Positions 1 through 6,593 of a stretch of DNA of 17,657 nucleotides are shown piece after piece. Every line of letters starts with the position of its first letter. The first letter of the stretch is position 1. The notes under the pieces are model-generated. The model was not told the DNA's origin, did no database searches, and worked only from the letters and a program-made list of their open reading frames with translations. Location: positions 1-17,657 of the forward strand of contig JAFNZJ010000042.1 of assembly GCA_017382915.1 (NCBI GenBank), read 5' to 3'. The stretch comes from Clostridia bacterium (GTDB lineage Bacteria > Bacillota > Clostridia > Oscillospirales > Acutalibacteraceae). Made by a program: the position numbers and the translations under genes.

Positions 1-1
1 C

Positions 2-229
2 GCGGGTGATACCTTAACCCCTATGTGGATTTCACTTATAACCACCGTAATAGTTCGTGTTCCGTTGGCTTACGGTATATCATACCTTACCACCACACCC
101 GAATTACCCATCGGTCGTAAGGAATGTATACAAATTTCATTGCTTTGCTCATGGGTAATGGGTGCTATCCTCACCGCAATATTCTACCGTATTGGCGGTT
201 GGAAGAAAAAGGGCATTAAACAGCTTTAA
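2..229 (+). CDS. MATE family efflux transporter, C-terminal fragment
   Basis: This is the last 75 codons of a gene entering from the left edge; the reading frame is open from base 2. The fragment begins with the sequence AGDTLTPMW, which fits the conserved GDT segment before the late transmembrane helices of MATE (multidrug and toxic compound extrusion) sodium- or proton-coupled exporters. Two hydrophobic helices follow, then a basic, glycine-containing end (GGWKKKG) typical of a cytoplasmic C-terminus. MATE proteins are normally about 450 residues, so roughly five sixths of the gene lies outside the window. Substrate cannot be told. A hairpin terminator follows about 35 bases after the stop. 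The family call rests on a short segment, so a related polytopic exporter is the main alternative. Confidence 0.75.
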   Translation, partial: AGDTLTPMWISLITTVIVRVPLAYGISYLTTTPELPIGRKECIQISLLCSWVMGAILTAIFYRIGGWKKKGIKQL

Positions 230-262
230 ACCTTGTAAAAAACCTTAATAAATGATATAATA

Positions 263-290
263 AAAGGGCGGTCAATTCAGACCGCCCTTT
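263..290. terminator. Bidirectional intrinsic terminator
   Basis: A perfect 11-bp stem, AAAGGGCGGTC paired with GACCGCCCTTT, has a 6-base loop. It lies between the converging MATE gene and the small membrane protein gene. The A and T flanks on both sides mean it could stop transcription in either direction. Confidence 0.85.
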
Positions 291-302
291 ATGTTATTTA
301 AC

Positions 303-551
303 CTAAATTTCTTTTTCTAAAATTTTAAAAAAGTCTAAAAAGCACAGCACAAGGCTTACAAAAAGGTATAAATCTATAAGTCCAAAAATTAAGCCGGCTA
401 TAAGACCGATTATTGGAATTAAACCTATTAAAAAACTAACAACGCTAATAACCGCCATTGCAAATATATGTACAATAGCATAAAGCACCAGTGAGGCTAC
501 ATCCTTTTTTTCGGTAAAGGCAAACGGAAAAAGTTTTTTAAGCATATCCAT
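303..551 (-). CDS. Small hydrophobic membrane protein of unknown function
   Basis: An 82-residue protein that I do not recognise. A short basic N-terminus (MDMLKKLF) is followed by two or three transmembrane segments at about residues 18-42 and 45-75, with a GLIPIIGLIAG stretch that could form a tight helical hairpin, and a charged tail (KILEKEI). It resembles the many small DUF4870-like membrane proteins of Firmicutes in composition only; I make no family claim. The start is supported by an AAGGAGG ribosome binding site at 561-567, 9 bases upstream, and by a good promoter upstream (TTGAAA, 17 bases, TAAAAT), so the gene is probably real and transcribed alone. Its stop is close to the shared terminator with the MATE gene. 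Confidence 0.75.
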   Translation of the reverse strand: MDMLKKLFPFAFTEKKDVASLVLYAIVHIFAMAVISVVSFLIGLIPIIGLIAGLIFGLIDLYLFVSLVLCFLDFFKILEKEI

Positions 552-580
552 AAAAACATACCTCCTTAAATTCTAGTTAA

Positions 581-609
581 ATTTTATCATAAAACAATCA
601 TTTTTTCAA
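581..609 (-). promoter_or_regulatory. Predicted sigma-A promoter of the small membrane protein gene
   Basis: On the minus strand a TTGAAA -35 box (604-609) and a TAAAAT -10 box (581-586) are separated by 17 bases. The predicted RNA start lies just upstream of the AAGGAGG site. Confidence 0.6.
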
Positions 610-631
610 GATATAAAAGGGGTGAAAGTAT

Positions 632-1504
632 ATGTATAAAACCTTAAATGAATATAATAAAGAAAAGTTTGGCTGTAAGGTTTATAAGCTTTCACTTGAT
701 GCGGGCTTTACCTGCCCCAACCGTGACGGCACCAAGGGTAGCAAAGGTTGTATATTTTGTTCGTCGGGTGGGTCGGGTGAATTTGCTGAAGGCGGCAATG
801 ATATTTTGGCCCAGCTTGAAGCCGCAAAAAAGCGTGTTGAAAACAAAAACAAAGGCGGAAAATATATAGCCTATTTTCAGTCCTTTACCAATACATATTC
901 AGATGTAAAGCATTTAAAAAGCCTTTATTTAAAGGCAATATCACCCGACTTTATAGTGGGGCTTTCGGTCGCAACACGACCCGACTGTCTGCCCGATGAT
1001 ACGGTTGAACTGCTTAAAGAAATAAATAAAATAAAGCCCGTAACGGTTGAACTTGGACTTCAAACCGCAAACCCAAAAACTGCTGATTATATTCGCAGGG
1101 GGTACACCAATGATGAATATGTTTTGGCCGTTAAAAGGTTAAAGTCCGCGGGCATTAACACAGTAACCCACATTATAATAGGTCTGCCAAATGAAACGGT
1201 GGATGACGCCACCAATACCACCAAGCTTGCCGTTAATGCAGGCACCGATGGTGTAAAATTTCATATGCTTTATGTAATAAAGGGCACCGATTTGGCGCTT
1301 GATTATTTAAGCGGTAAATTTACCTGCCTCAATCTTGAAGAATATGCACAAATACTAAAAAGGTGTTTAGCGCTTTTGCCAAAAGACACCGTAGTACACC
1401 GAATAACGGGTGACGGCGCAAAAAAAGATTTGCTGGCACCAATGTGGTCGGCCGATAAAAAAAGGGTGCTTAACTACCTTAATAAATATTTAAAAGGGGA
1501 GTAG
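632..1504 (+). CDS. Radical SAM protein, TIGR01212 family (YhcC/YtqA-like)
   Basis: A 290-residue radical S-adenosylmethionine enzyme. The N-terminus has the family pattern FTCPNRDGTKGSKGCIFC, with the three cluster cysteines at 28, 40 and 43. This unusually spaced CX11CX2C arrangement is the mark of the TIGR01212 group (E. coli YhcC, B. subtilis YtqA) and ligates one [4Fe-4S] cluster. Downstream are the family segments VATRPDCLPDD and VELGLQTA (about residues 109-140), and HIIIGLPNET, which belong to the SAM-binding TIM barrel. The substrate is not established for the family; a role in RNA or protein modification has been suggested. The length is normal. The start follows an AAAGGGGTGA ribosome binding site at 616-625. 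A 56-codon ORF starts 4 bases after the stop, so the two are probably one transcript. Confidence 0.92.
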   Translation: MYKTLNEYNKEKFGCKVYKLSLDAGFTCPNRDGTKGSKGCIFCSSGGSGEFAEGGNDILAQLEAAKKRVENKNKGGKYIAYFQSFTNTYSDVKHLKSLYLKAISPDFIVGLSVATRPDCLPDDTVELLKEINKIKPVTVELGLQTANPKTADYIRRGYTNDEYVLAVKRLKSAGINTVTHIIIGLPNETVDDATNTTKLAVNAGTDGVKFHMLYVIKGTDLALDYLSGKFTCLNLEEYAQILKRCLALLPKDTVVHRITGDGAKKDLLAPMWSADKKRVLNYLNKYLKGE

Positions 1505-1508
1505 CGTT

Positions 1509-1679
1509 TTGGAACCAAAGGATTATACAGTTGTTAAAATAACAGGGGAATATGCCTATCTTCGTGAGGATGGCAAGGGTGAGGATAGTGATTTGTTTAT
1601 AGCACTTGCCCTGTTGCCCGAAGGCACCGATATTGGCACAAGACTGCATTATGAAATGTTTGAATATAGCATAATTTAA
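1509..1679 (+). CDS. Small acidic protein of 56 residues, TTG start, cotranscribed with the radical SAM gene
   Basis: A short ORF that begins with TTG, reading MEPKDYTVV at its N-terminus and ending FEYSII. The AGGGGAG ribosome binding site (1495-1501) overlaps the end of the radical SAM gene and sits 7 bases before the TTG, which is an optimal distance. The protein is acidic, has no membrane segment, and looks like a small beta-rich fold: alternating hydrophobic strands (YTVVKITGEYAYLRE, LFIALALLP) and a conserved-looking LPEGTDIGTRLHYEMFEY end. I do not recognise a named family. Tight coupling (4-base gap) suggests a function linked with the upstream enzyme. The terminator begins right after the stop, so the gene closes the operon. 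Confidence 0.7.
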   Translation: MEPKDYTVVKITGEYAYLREDGKGEDSDLFIALALLPEGTDIGTRLHYEMFEYSII

Positions 1680-1680
1680 A

Positions 1681-1707
1681 AAAAGAGGTGGCAATGCCAC
1701 CTCTTTT
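1681..1707. terminator. Bidirectional intrinsic terminator
   Basis: A perfect 12-bp stem, AAAAGAGGTGGC paired with GCCACCTCTTTT, has a 3-base loop. It separates the radical SAM operon from the convergent short-chain dehydrogenase gene. The dehydrogenase stop codon (1706-1708) falls in the right arm. Confidence 0.88.
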
Positions 1708-2581
1708 ACATTTTATTATAAATTTCTTCGGCTTTTTTGTAAATCCACCCGGCTTCATCATCACTGCAGGTTTTAAGCTTTTTGGCTTTTGGGTAGCCCC
1801 ATATATTAAAGTATTTTGGGCCTATCCAAGTACCTTTTTCGGTTTCATTAAAAAGTCCCTGCAAAACACTTAAAGCCGCCCTTTTAGGGCTATGAAAAAT
1901 AATTTTCATAGGGTATTTAATAAGGGCAAAAACCATTTTTGGGTAGTGGGCGGTAATGCCTGTAAGTGTAATTCCGGGGTGGGTGATGGCAAGGGTTGCC
2001 CCATCATTATTTTCAAAAAGGCCATAAAGCGCAAATGTTAAAAAGCGCTTTGCGTTGCCATAAACCAAGCTTGCCCTTTCGCGCCGGCTAAAGTCAATAT
2101 CATCCCTGTCGGTCACTGAATAATTGTGCGCTATACTGCTTACTGCCACGACCCTGCCACCGTTTTTATTAAGGGTGGGTAAAAGCTTTTTCACTATGTA
2201 GTAGGGGGCGGCAAAATTTATTTGAAAAACATTATCAAGCCCCGTGCTGCATTTAAACCGCGGCACACTGTAGGCGCCCGCGTTTAGTATTATATAGTCA
2301 GGGCTTAAGTCCTTAAGCTGCTCACAGGCGGATTTTACGGTTGCCATATCACTAAGGTCAAGCGGTATGGTGTAGGTAGTTAGGTTATTAAATTTTTCAT
2401 TTAAAGCCTTTATAAGCCCGTTTTGCTTTGCTATGCTTCGGTCTAATAAAATAAGCTTTGCACCAAGCCTTGCCAAATAAAAACAAAGCTCTTTGCCAAT
2501 ACCGCCGGTGGAACCGCTTATAGCAACCGTCTTACCCAAAAGGCTTTTTGTGTTTTGATTTAAAAAGGTTAAAATGTTCAT
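1706..2581 (-). CDS. Short-chain dehydrogenase/reductase (SDR), NAD(P)-dependent
   Basis: A 291-residue classical-type SDR with a Rossmann fold. Visible motifs in order: the dinucleotide-binding SGSTGGIG (residues 22-29), the ILNAG strand-4 motif (98-102), the catalytic serine in VAVSSIAH (148/149), and the YxxxK pair as YGNAK (Tyr174, Lys178). The layout and the length resemble retinol-dehydrogenase/WWOX-like SDRs, but the substrate cannot be assigned. An arginine (Arg48) just after strand 2 (LLDRS) would suit NADP, which is an inference. A ribosome binding site (AAGGGTGAT) is present about 11 bases upstream of the ATG. The gene runs divergently from the feo operon, and an exact GTTAGC-N4-GCTAAC palindrome overlaps its predicted promoter, so it may be controlled by the same metal-responsive repressor. 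Confidence 0.9.
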   Translation of the reverse strand: MNILTFLNQNTKSLLGKTVAISGSTGGIGKELCFYLARLGAKLILLDRSIAKQNGLIKALNEKFNNLTTYTIPLDLSDMATVKSACEQLKDLSPDYIILNAGAYSVPRFKCSTGLDNVFQINFAAPYYIVKKLLPTLNKNGGRVVAVSSIAHNYSVTDRDDIDFSRRERASLVYGNAKRFLTFALYGLFENNDGATLAITHPGITLTGITAHYPKMVFALIKYPMKIIFHSPKRAALSVLQGLFNETEKGTWIGPKYFNIWGYPKAKKLKTCSDDEAGWIYKKAEEIYNKM

Positions 2582-2620
2582 AAAATCAGTTTATCACCCT
2601 TTTGATTTGTTGTCAACAGG

Positions 2621-2649
2621 GGTATAATTGTACAAAATGTGGTTAGCAA
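2621..2649 (-). promoter_or_regulatory. Possible promoter of the SDR gene, overlapped by palindrome A
   Basis: On the minus strand TTGCTA (2644-2649) and TATACC (2621-2626) are 17 bases apart. Each box matches consensus at four of six positions, so this is a weak prediction. The -35 box lies inside the palindrome at 2642-2657. Confidence 0.35.
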
Positions 2650-2657
2650 CCGCTAAC
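2642..2657. promoter_or_regulatory. Predicted operator A, GTTAGC-N4-GCTAAC
   Basis: A perfect 6+6 inverted repeat with spacer AACC. It lies between the SDR gene and feoA, about 55 bases upstream of the feoA -35 box and over the predicted SDR -35 box. The same palindrome occurs at 2752-2767 and 3045-3060. A single half-site-like GCTAAT follows at 2672-2677. The likely binder is a DtxR-family regulator; this is an inference. Confidence 0.65.
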
Positions 2658-2712
2658 TAATTGTGCAAACTGCTAATTTTTAAAAAATAGCAAAAAAAGG
2701 CGCCCAAATTTA

Positions 2713-2741
2713 TTGACAAAATTTTACTAAAATGTTATATT
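2713..2741 (+). promoter_or_regulatory. Predicted sigma-A promoter of the feo operon
   Basis: A consensus TTGACA -35 box (2713-2718), a 17-base spacer and a TATATT -10 box (2736-2741). The predicted RNA start falls at about 2748, directly before operator B. Confidence 0.75.
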
Positions 2742-2751
2742 AGGTATATCA

Positions 2752-2767
2752 GTTAGCATTGGCTAAC
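2752..2767. promoter_or_regulatory. Predicted operator B, GTTAGC-N4-GCTAAC, at the feo transcription start
   Basis: A perfect 6+6 inverted repeat with spacer ATTG. It starts 10 bases after the feo -10 box, so a bound protein would cover the transcription start, a classical repressor position. It is identical in its arms to operators A and C. The feoA ribosome binding site follows at about 2776-2781. Confidence 0.72.
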
Positions 2768-2791
2768 ACCTTTTTGGAGGGTTTGGTACAA

Positions 2792-3007
2792 ATGAACTTA
2801 ACACAGGCTATGGAAGGTAAAGAATATATCATCAAAGCCATTGAAACAGATGATGAAGAGCTTAATTCATTTCTTTTTTCGCTTGGCTGTTATAGTGGTG
2901 AGCCTATTACCGTAGTTAAATCCAAAAAGAAAAATTTAGTGGTATCTATTAAAGATGCCCGCTATAACATTGATAATCTGCTGGCAGAGGTAATTGAAGT
3001 TTATTAA
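2792..3007 (+). CDS. feoA: FeoA, ferrous iron transport accessory protein
   Basis: A 71-residue cytoplasmic protein of the FeoA family, an SH3-like small beta barrel thought to assist the FeoB permease. The sequence shows the family order: an N-terminal LTQAMEGKEYIIKAI, a central LFSLGCYSGEPITVV turn-strand segment, and a C-terminal VSIKDARYNIDNLLAEVIEV, where the last strand matches the usual FeoA ending. I chose the ATG at 2792, which has a GGAGGG ribosome binding site 10 bases upstream. An in-frame TTG at 2759 exists but lies inside operator B and would add residues atypical for FeoA. feoB follows 77 bases later; that gap contains a further operator. The length is normal for a stand-alone FeoA. 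Confidence 0.93.
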   Translation: MNLTQAMEGKEYIIKAIETDDEELNSFLFSLGCYSGEPITVVKSKKKNLVVSIKDARYNIDNLLAEVIEVY

Positions 3008-3044
3008 AAAGCATTATGGCGGCAGTGTTTTTTTAAAGCCTATG

Positions 3045-3060
3045 GTTAGCGGCGGCTAAC
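3045..3060. promoter_or_regulatory. Predicted operator C, GTTAGC-N4-GCTAAC, between feoA and feoB
   Basis: A perfect 6+6 inverted repeat with spacer GGCG, ending 8 bases before the feoB ribosome binding site (AGGGAGGA, 3069-3076). I found no convincing promoter right in front of it, so it may act as a transcription roadblock, or control a promoter I cannot see. Confidence 0.6.
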
Positions 3061-3084
3061 TAAAGATTAGGGAGGAATATTATT

Positions 3085-5088
3085 ATGAGAATTGCTTTGA
3101 CAGGCAACCCCAACTCAGGCAAGACCACAATGTATAATGCTTTGACCGGTCGTAATGAAAAGGTTGGTAACTGGGCAGGTGTTACGGTAGACAAAAAAGA
3201 ACATCCTGTTAAAAAAGCCTATGCAGGCGGTAAAGATATTACCGCAGTTGACCTTCCGGGTGCATATTCAATGTCACCCTTTACCAGTGAGGAAAGTATA
3301 ACCAGCTCGTATGTTAAAAATGAAAACCCCGATGTTATTATTAACATTGTGGATGCAGATAATTTAAGTCGTAGCCTTTTCTTTACCACACAGCTTTTAG
3401 AACTTGGTATACCCGTTGTTGTGGCACTTAATAAAAGTGATATTGGAACCAAAAAAGGCAACAAGATTGATGAAAAAGCCCTGTCACAAAAGCTGGGCTG
3501 CCCCGTTGTTAAAACTGTTTCCACTTCGGCGGATGGTTTAAAGGCGGTTGTTGAAGCAGCAATTGCTCATGCTAGCGAAATTCAGAGTGCCCCCTACATA
3601 CAGGATGATATTGATTTAACAAACAAATCAGAGGTTGAACAGGCCGACCGCAAGCGTTTTGTGTTTGTTAATAATATTGTTAAAGAGGTTGAAATCCGTA
3701 AGGTCCTTACAAAGGATAAAAACTTCGGTGATAAGATTGATAATGTTCTTACTAACAAATGGCTAGGTATTCCGATTTTTGCCGTTGTAATGTTCCTCGT
3801 GTTCCAGATTTCTCAGGTTTGGGTAGGTACCCCCATTGCAGACCTTCTGGTTGGATGGCTTGAAACCTTCCAGGGCTGGGTTGGTGAACTTCTTGCTAAT
3901 GCATCTCCGCTTCTTTCGGCTATCCTTGTTGACGGCGTAATCGGCGGTGTGGTTGCAGTTGTTGGCTTTTTGCCACTGGTTATGGTTATGTACTTCCTCA
4001 TTGCGCTGTTAGAGGATTGCGGTTATATGTCCCGTGTTGCAGTTGTACTTGACCCCATATTTAAAAGGGTTGGTCTTTCGGGCAAATCGGTTATTCCTTT
4101 TGTTATCACTGTTGGTTGTGCCGTACCCGGTATTATGGCAAGCCGTACTATAAGAAATGAGAGGGAGCGCAGAGCAACTGCAATGCTGGCACCCTTTATG
4201 CCTTGCGGTGCAAAGATTCCCGTTATTGCCCTTTTTGCCGGCGCATTCTTTGATGATGCAGGTTGGGTAAGCACCTTGATGTACCTTTCCGGTATTGTAC
4301 TTATTTTCCTTGGCGCACTTCTCGTTAATAGAATTGCAGGTTATAAAGCAAGAAAATCCTTCTTTATTATTGAACTCCCCGAATATAAAGTGCCTTCTTT
4401 TTGGGGCGCATTCAAATCAATGTGTAGTCGCGGTTGGGCCTACATCGTTAAGGCCGCTACCATTATTCTTCTTTGTAATATGGCAGTACAGCTAATGCAA
4501 AGCTTCACTTGGAGCTTTACTGTGGCAGAATCGGCAGACCAGTCTATTTTGGCATCAATTGCTTCCCCCTTTGCATATGTGCTTGTTCCGATTGTAGGCG
4601 TTCTTTCTTGGCAGCTCGCAGCAGCAGCCGTTACCGGCTTTATTGCTAAAGAAAATGTTGTTGGTACACTTGCAGTTTGCTTTGTAGGTTTAGAAAACCT
4701 TATCGATACTGAAGAGCTTGCCCTTATGGAGGGCGCAGGCACTGAGGTTGCAGGTATTATGGCAATCACCAAGGTAGCCGCCCTTGCATACCTTATGTTT
4801 AACCTTTATACACCGCCTTGCTTTGCGGCTATCGGCGCAATGAACGCCGAAATGAAAAGCGCAAAATGGCTTTGGGGCGGTATCGGTCTTCAGCTTGCTA
4901 CCGGTTACACCGTATCCTATCTTGTTTACACCATTGGCACTATTGTTACAGGCGGCACTCTTAATATTGGCGCTGCTATTGGTGGACTTATTGCTGTTGC
5001 TGTTATGGCTTTCATTATTATTGCTCTTATCATAAACACCAATAAAAAGCTAAAATCAGAGTATTCATTAAGCGGTGCCAAGAACTAA
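3085..5088 (+). CDS. feoB: FeoB, ferrous iron transport GTPase/permease
   Basis: A 667-residue inner-membrane Fe(II) transporter. The N-terminal G domain has G1 GNPNSGKT (residues 7-14), G2 threonine in AGVTV (near 34), G3 DLPG (56-59), G4 NKSD (116-119) and a G5-like STSADG (about 146-151). A helical GDI-type linker follows (about 160-225), then the membrane part with two Gate repeats. The conserved segments GCAVPGIMASRT and FMPCGAKIPV mark the first Gate region, and LYTPPCFAAIGAM the late region; their cysteines are the ones usual for the family. The length is typical of compact Clostridial FeoB. It starts after AGGGAGGA with an 8-base gap. It lies between feoA and a small Cys-rich FeoB-associated protein, so this is a complete feo operon. 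Confidence 0.97.
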   Translation: MRIALTGNPNSGKTTMYNALTGRNEKVGNWAGVTVDKKEHPVKKAYAGGKDITAVDLPGAYSMSPFTSEESITSSYVKNENPDVIINIVDADNLSRSLFFTTQLLELGIPVVVALNKSDIGTKKGNKIDEKALSQKLGCPVVKTVSTSADGLKAVVEAAIAHASEIQSAPYIQDDIDLTNKSEVEQADRKRFVFVNNIVKEVEIRKVLTKDKNFGDKIDNVLTNKWLGIPIFAVVMFLVFQISQVWVGTPIADLLVGWLETFQGWVGELLANASPLLSAILVDGVIGGVVAVVGFLPLVMVMYFLIALLEDCGYMSRVAVVLDPIFKRVGLSGKSVIPFVITVGCAVPGIMASRTIRNERERRATAMLAPFMPCGAKIPVIALFAGAFFDDAGWVSTLMYLSGIVLIFLGALLVNRIAGYKARKSFFIIELPEYKVPSFWGAFKSMCSRGWAYIVKAATIILLCNMAVQLMQSFTWSFTVAESADQSILASIASPFAYVLVPIVGVLSWQLAAAAVTGFIAKENVVGTLAVCFVGLENLIDTEELALMEGAGTEVAGIMAITKVAALAYLMFNLYTPPCFAAIGAMNAEMKSAKWLWGGIGLQLATGYTVSYLVYTIGTIVTGGTLNIGAAIGGLIAVAVMAFIIIALIINTNKKLKSEYSLSGAKN

Positions 5089-5111
5089 ATTTATCAGTTA
5101 GGATTATATTT

Positions 5112-5267
5112 ATGGAAAATGTTGTCATTGTTTTGATTTTACTTGCCATTGCGGCAGGTATTATATGGTATCTTATCCGTGCAAAAAAAATGGGGCAAAA
5201 ATGTATAGGTTGCCCCTATGCAAAAAACTGCAAATCAAAATCCTGCAATGAACAAAATAGTAAATAA
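5112..5267 (+). CDS. FeoB-associated Cys-rich membrane protein
   Basis: A 51-residue protein that begins 23 bases after feoB. It has one N-terminal transmembrane helix (residues 3-22, VVIVLILLAIAAGIIWYLI), a basic patch, and a short cytoplasmic tail with four cysteines at 31, 34, 40 and 45 (CIGC, then NCKSKSC). This organisation is that of the FeoB-associated Cys-rich membrane protein family (Pfam FeoB_associated), found almost only after feoB in Firmicutes. A role in handling iron or in stabilising FeoB has been proposed; it is not proven. The initiation signal is weak (TTAGGA about 9 bases upstream). A strong terminator begins 5 bases after the stop, which closes the feo operon. Confidence 0.9.
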   Translation: MENVVIVLILLAIAAGIIWYLIRAKKMGQKCIGCPYAKNCKSKSCNEQNSK

Positions 5268-5271
5268 AGTA

Positions 5272-5306
5272 AAATGCCGTACCGCCTTGGTGCGGCATTT
5301 GCTTTT
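5272..5306 (+). terminator. Intrinsic terminator of the feo operon
   Basis: A 12-bp stem (AAATGCCGTACC with GGTGCGGCATTT, one G-U pair), a 5-base loop GCCTT, then GCTTTT. It ends only two bases before the -35 box of the alcohol dehydrogenase promoter. Confidence 0.82.
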
Positions 5307-5307
5307 A

Positions 5308-5336
5308 TTGACAGTTAGCATTATTTGTGCTATCAT
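5308..5336 (+). promoter_or_regulatory. Predicted promoter of the iron-containing alcohol dehydrogenase, with an operator half-site
   Basis: TTGACA (5308-5313), 17 bases, TATCAT (5331-5336). The first bases of the spacer (5314-5322) read GTTAGCATT, identical to the left arm and first spacer bases of operator B, but the matching right arm GCTAAC is missing. Confidence 0.7.
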
Positions 5337-5361
5337 TTTTTATATAAAGGGGGACTTTTTT

Positions 5362-6531
5362 ATGCAAAACTTTGAATTTTTTACACCCACTAAAATCCTT
5401 TTTGGAAAAGGCGCAGTAGCAGACCTTCCGACTGAAATTAAAAGGTATACAAATAGGGTGCTGTTAACCTATGGTGGCGGCAGTGTTAAAAGGCTTGGCA
5501 TTTACGATACCGTAACAAACCTTTTAAAGCAAAACGGCATTGAATATATTGAACTTTCAGGCATTGAGCCAAACCCAAAGGTGGAGTCGGTAGAGCTTGG
5601 CACCAAGCTTTGCAGAGATAATAATTTAGGCGGTGTTTTGGCACTTGGCGGCGGCAGTACCATTGACTGCTCAAAGGTTATAGCAGGCGCGGTAGGGTAT
5701 AACGGGAATGCTTGGGATATAGTGTTAAACCCGGATAAAATAAAAAGCGTGCTGCCTATATTTACGGTATTAACCCTTTCTGCAACGGGCAGTGAAATGA
5801 ACGGAAACGCCGTAATTTCAAATATGCAAAGTAACGATAAAAAGGGCGTTTACCATATTGATTTTAAGCCTAAATGCTCGGTGTTAGACCCCGAATATAC
5901 ATTTTCAGTGTCACCCTGGCAAACGGCAAGTGGCACTGCCGATATTATGAGCCATATTTTTGAAACCTATTTTAATAAAACAAAGGGCACTATGGTGCAG
6001 GACAATATCGCCGAGGGACTGCTTAAGGTCTGTATTGAAAACGGCAAAAAAGCCTTTGATAACCCCACAGACTACACCGCAAGGGCAAATTTAATGTGGG
6101 CATCATCACTTGCCATAAACGGTCTTACGGGTATGGGCAAATCGGGCGCTTGGAGCTGCCACGCTATGGAGCATCAGCTTAGTGCATATTATGATATAAC
6201 CCACGGCGCAGGTCTGGCAACCCTAACACCTGCTTGGTTTGAATATGTTTTAAATGATGATACTGTGGACAAATTTAAAAGCTATGGTGTTAATGTTTGG
6301 GGCATTGATTCATCACTTGATAAATATGAAATTGCAAATAAGGCAATTGAAAAAACTAAAAACTTTTTGTTTAATGACCTTAAATTGCCCAAAACTCTTA
6401 AAGAATACGGAATTGATGAAACCTACCTTGAAATAATGGCCGAAAAGGCGGCAAATGAAGGCTTAAAATATGCCTATAAGCCCCTTGAAAAGAAGGATGT
6501 TTTGGCAATTTATATGTCCTGTTTAGGTTAA
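5362..6531 (+). CDS. Iron-containing alcohol dehydrogenase (butanol dehydrogenase/YqhD type)
   Basis: A 389-residue group III alcohol dehydrogenase that probably reduces aldehydes with NADPH in fermentation. The N-terminal MQNFEFFTPTKILFGKGAV is typical of the BdhA/YqhD branch. The cofactor motif GGGST is at 97-101, followed by IDCSK. The four expected metal ligands are present: Asp194 and His198 (DIMSH), His267 (SCHAMEH) and His281 (THGAG). The family normally binds iron or zinc at this site. I chose ATG 5362 because it has an AAAGGGGGA ribosome binding site 7 bases upstream and a promoter ahead. An in-frame upstream extension to 5218 would overlap the Cys-rich gene and a terminator, so it is not used. 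Substrate is inferred from family only. Confidence 0.95.
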   Translation: MQNFEFFTPTKILFGKGAVADLPTEIKRYTNRVLLTYGGGSVKRLGIYDTVTNLLKQNGIEYIELSGIEPNPKVESVELGTKLCRDNNLGGVLALGGGSTIDCSKVIAGAVGYNGNAWDIVLNPDKIKSVLPIFTVLTLSATGSEMNGNAVISNMQSNDKKGVYHIDFKPKCSVLDPEYTFSVSPWQTASGTADIMSHIFETYFNKTKGTMVQDNIAEGLLKVCIENGKKAFDNPTDYTARANLMWASSLAINGLTGMGKSGAWSCHAMEHQLSAYYDITHGAGLATLTPAWFEYVLNDDTVDKFKSYGVNVWGIDSSLDKYEIANKAIEKTKNFLFNDLKLPKTLKEYGIDETYLEIMAEKAANEGLKYAYKPLEKKDVLAIYMSCLG

Positions 6532-6545
6532 AAATCAAAAAAATC

Positions 6546-6593
6546 AGGCGACTTGGTGCAAAAAATCAAGTCGCCTAAAATTTTGCGTTTTTT
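6546..6593 (+). terminator. Intrinsic terminator after the alcohol dehydrogenase
   Basis: A perfect 10-bp stem, AGGCGACTTG with CAAGTCGCCT (6567-6576), has an 11-base loop and is followed by AAAATTTTGCGTTTTTT. Confidence 0.8.

Noticed and set aside
2588..2616. Minus-strand TTGACA-17-TAAACT as the promoter of the short-chain dehydrogenase gene
   Set aside because: The transcript would start at the ATG itself, leaving out the ribosome binding site.
5218..5361. Upstream extension of the alcohol dehydrogenase frame
   Set aside because: It would overlap the Cys-rich FeoB-associated gene, a terminator and the promoter; the ATG at 5362 has a good ribosome binding site.
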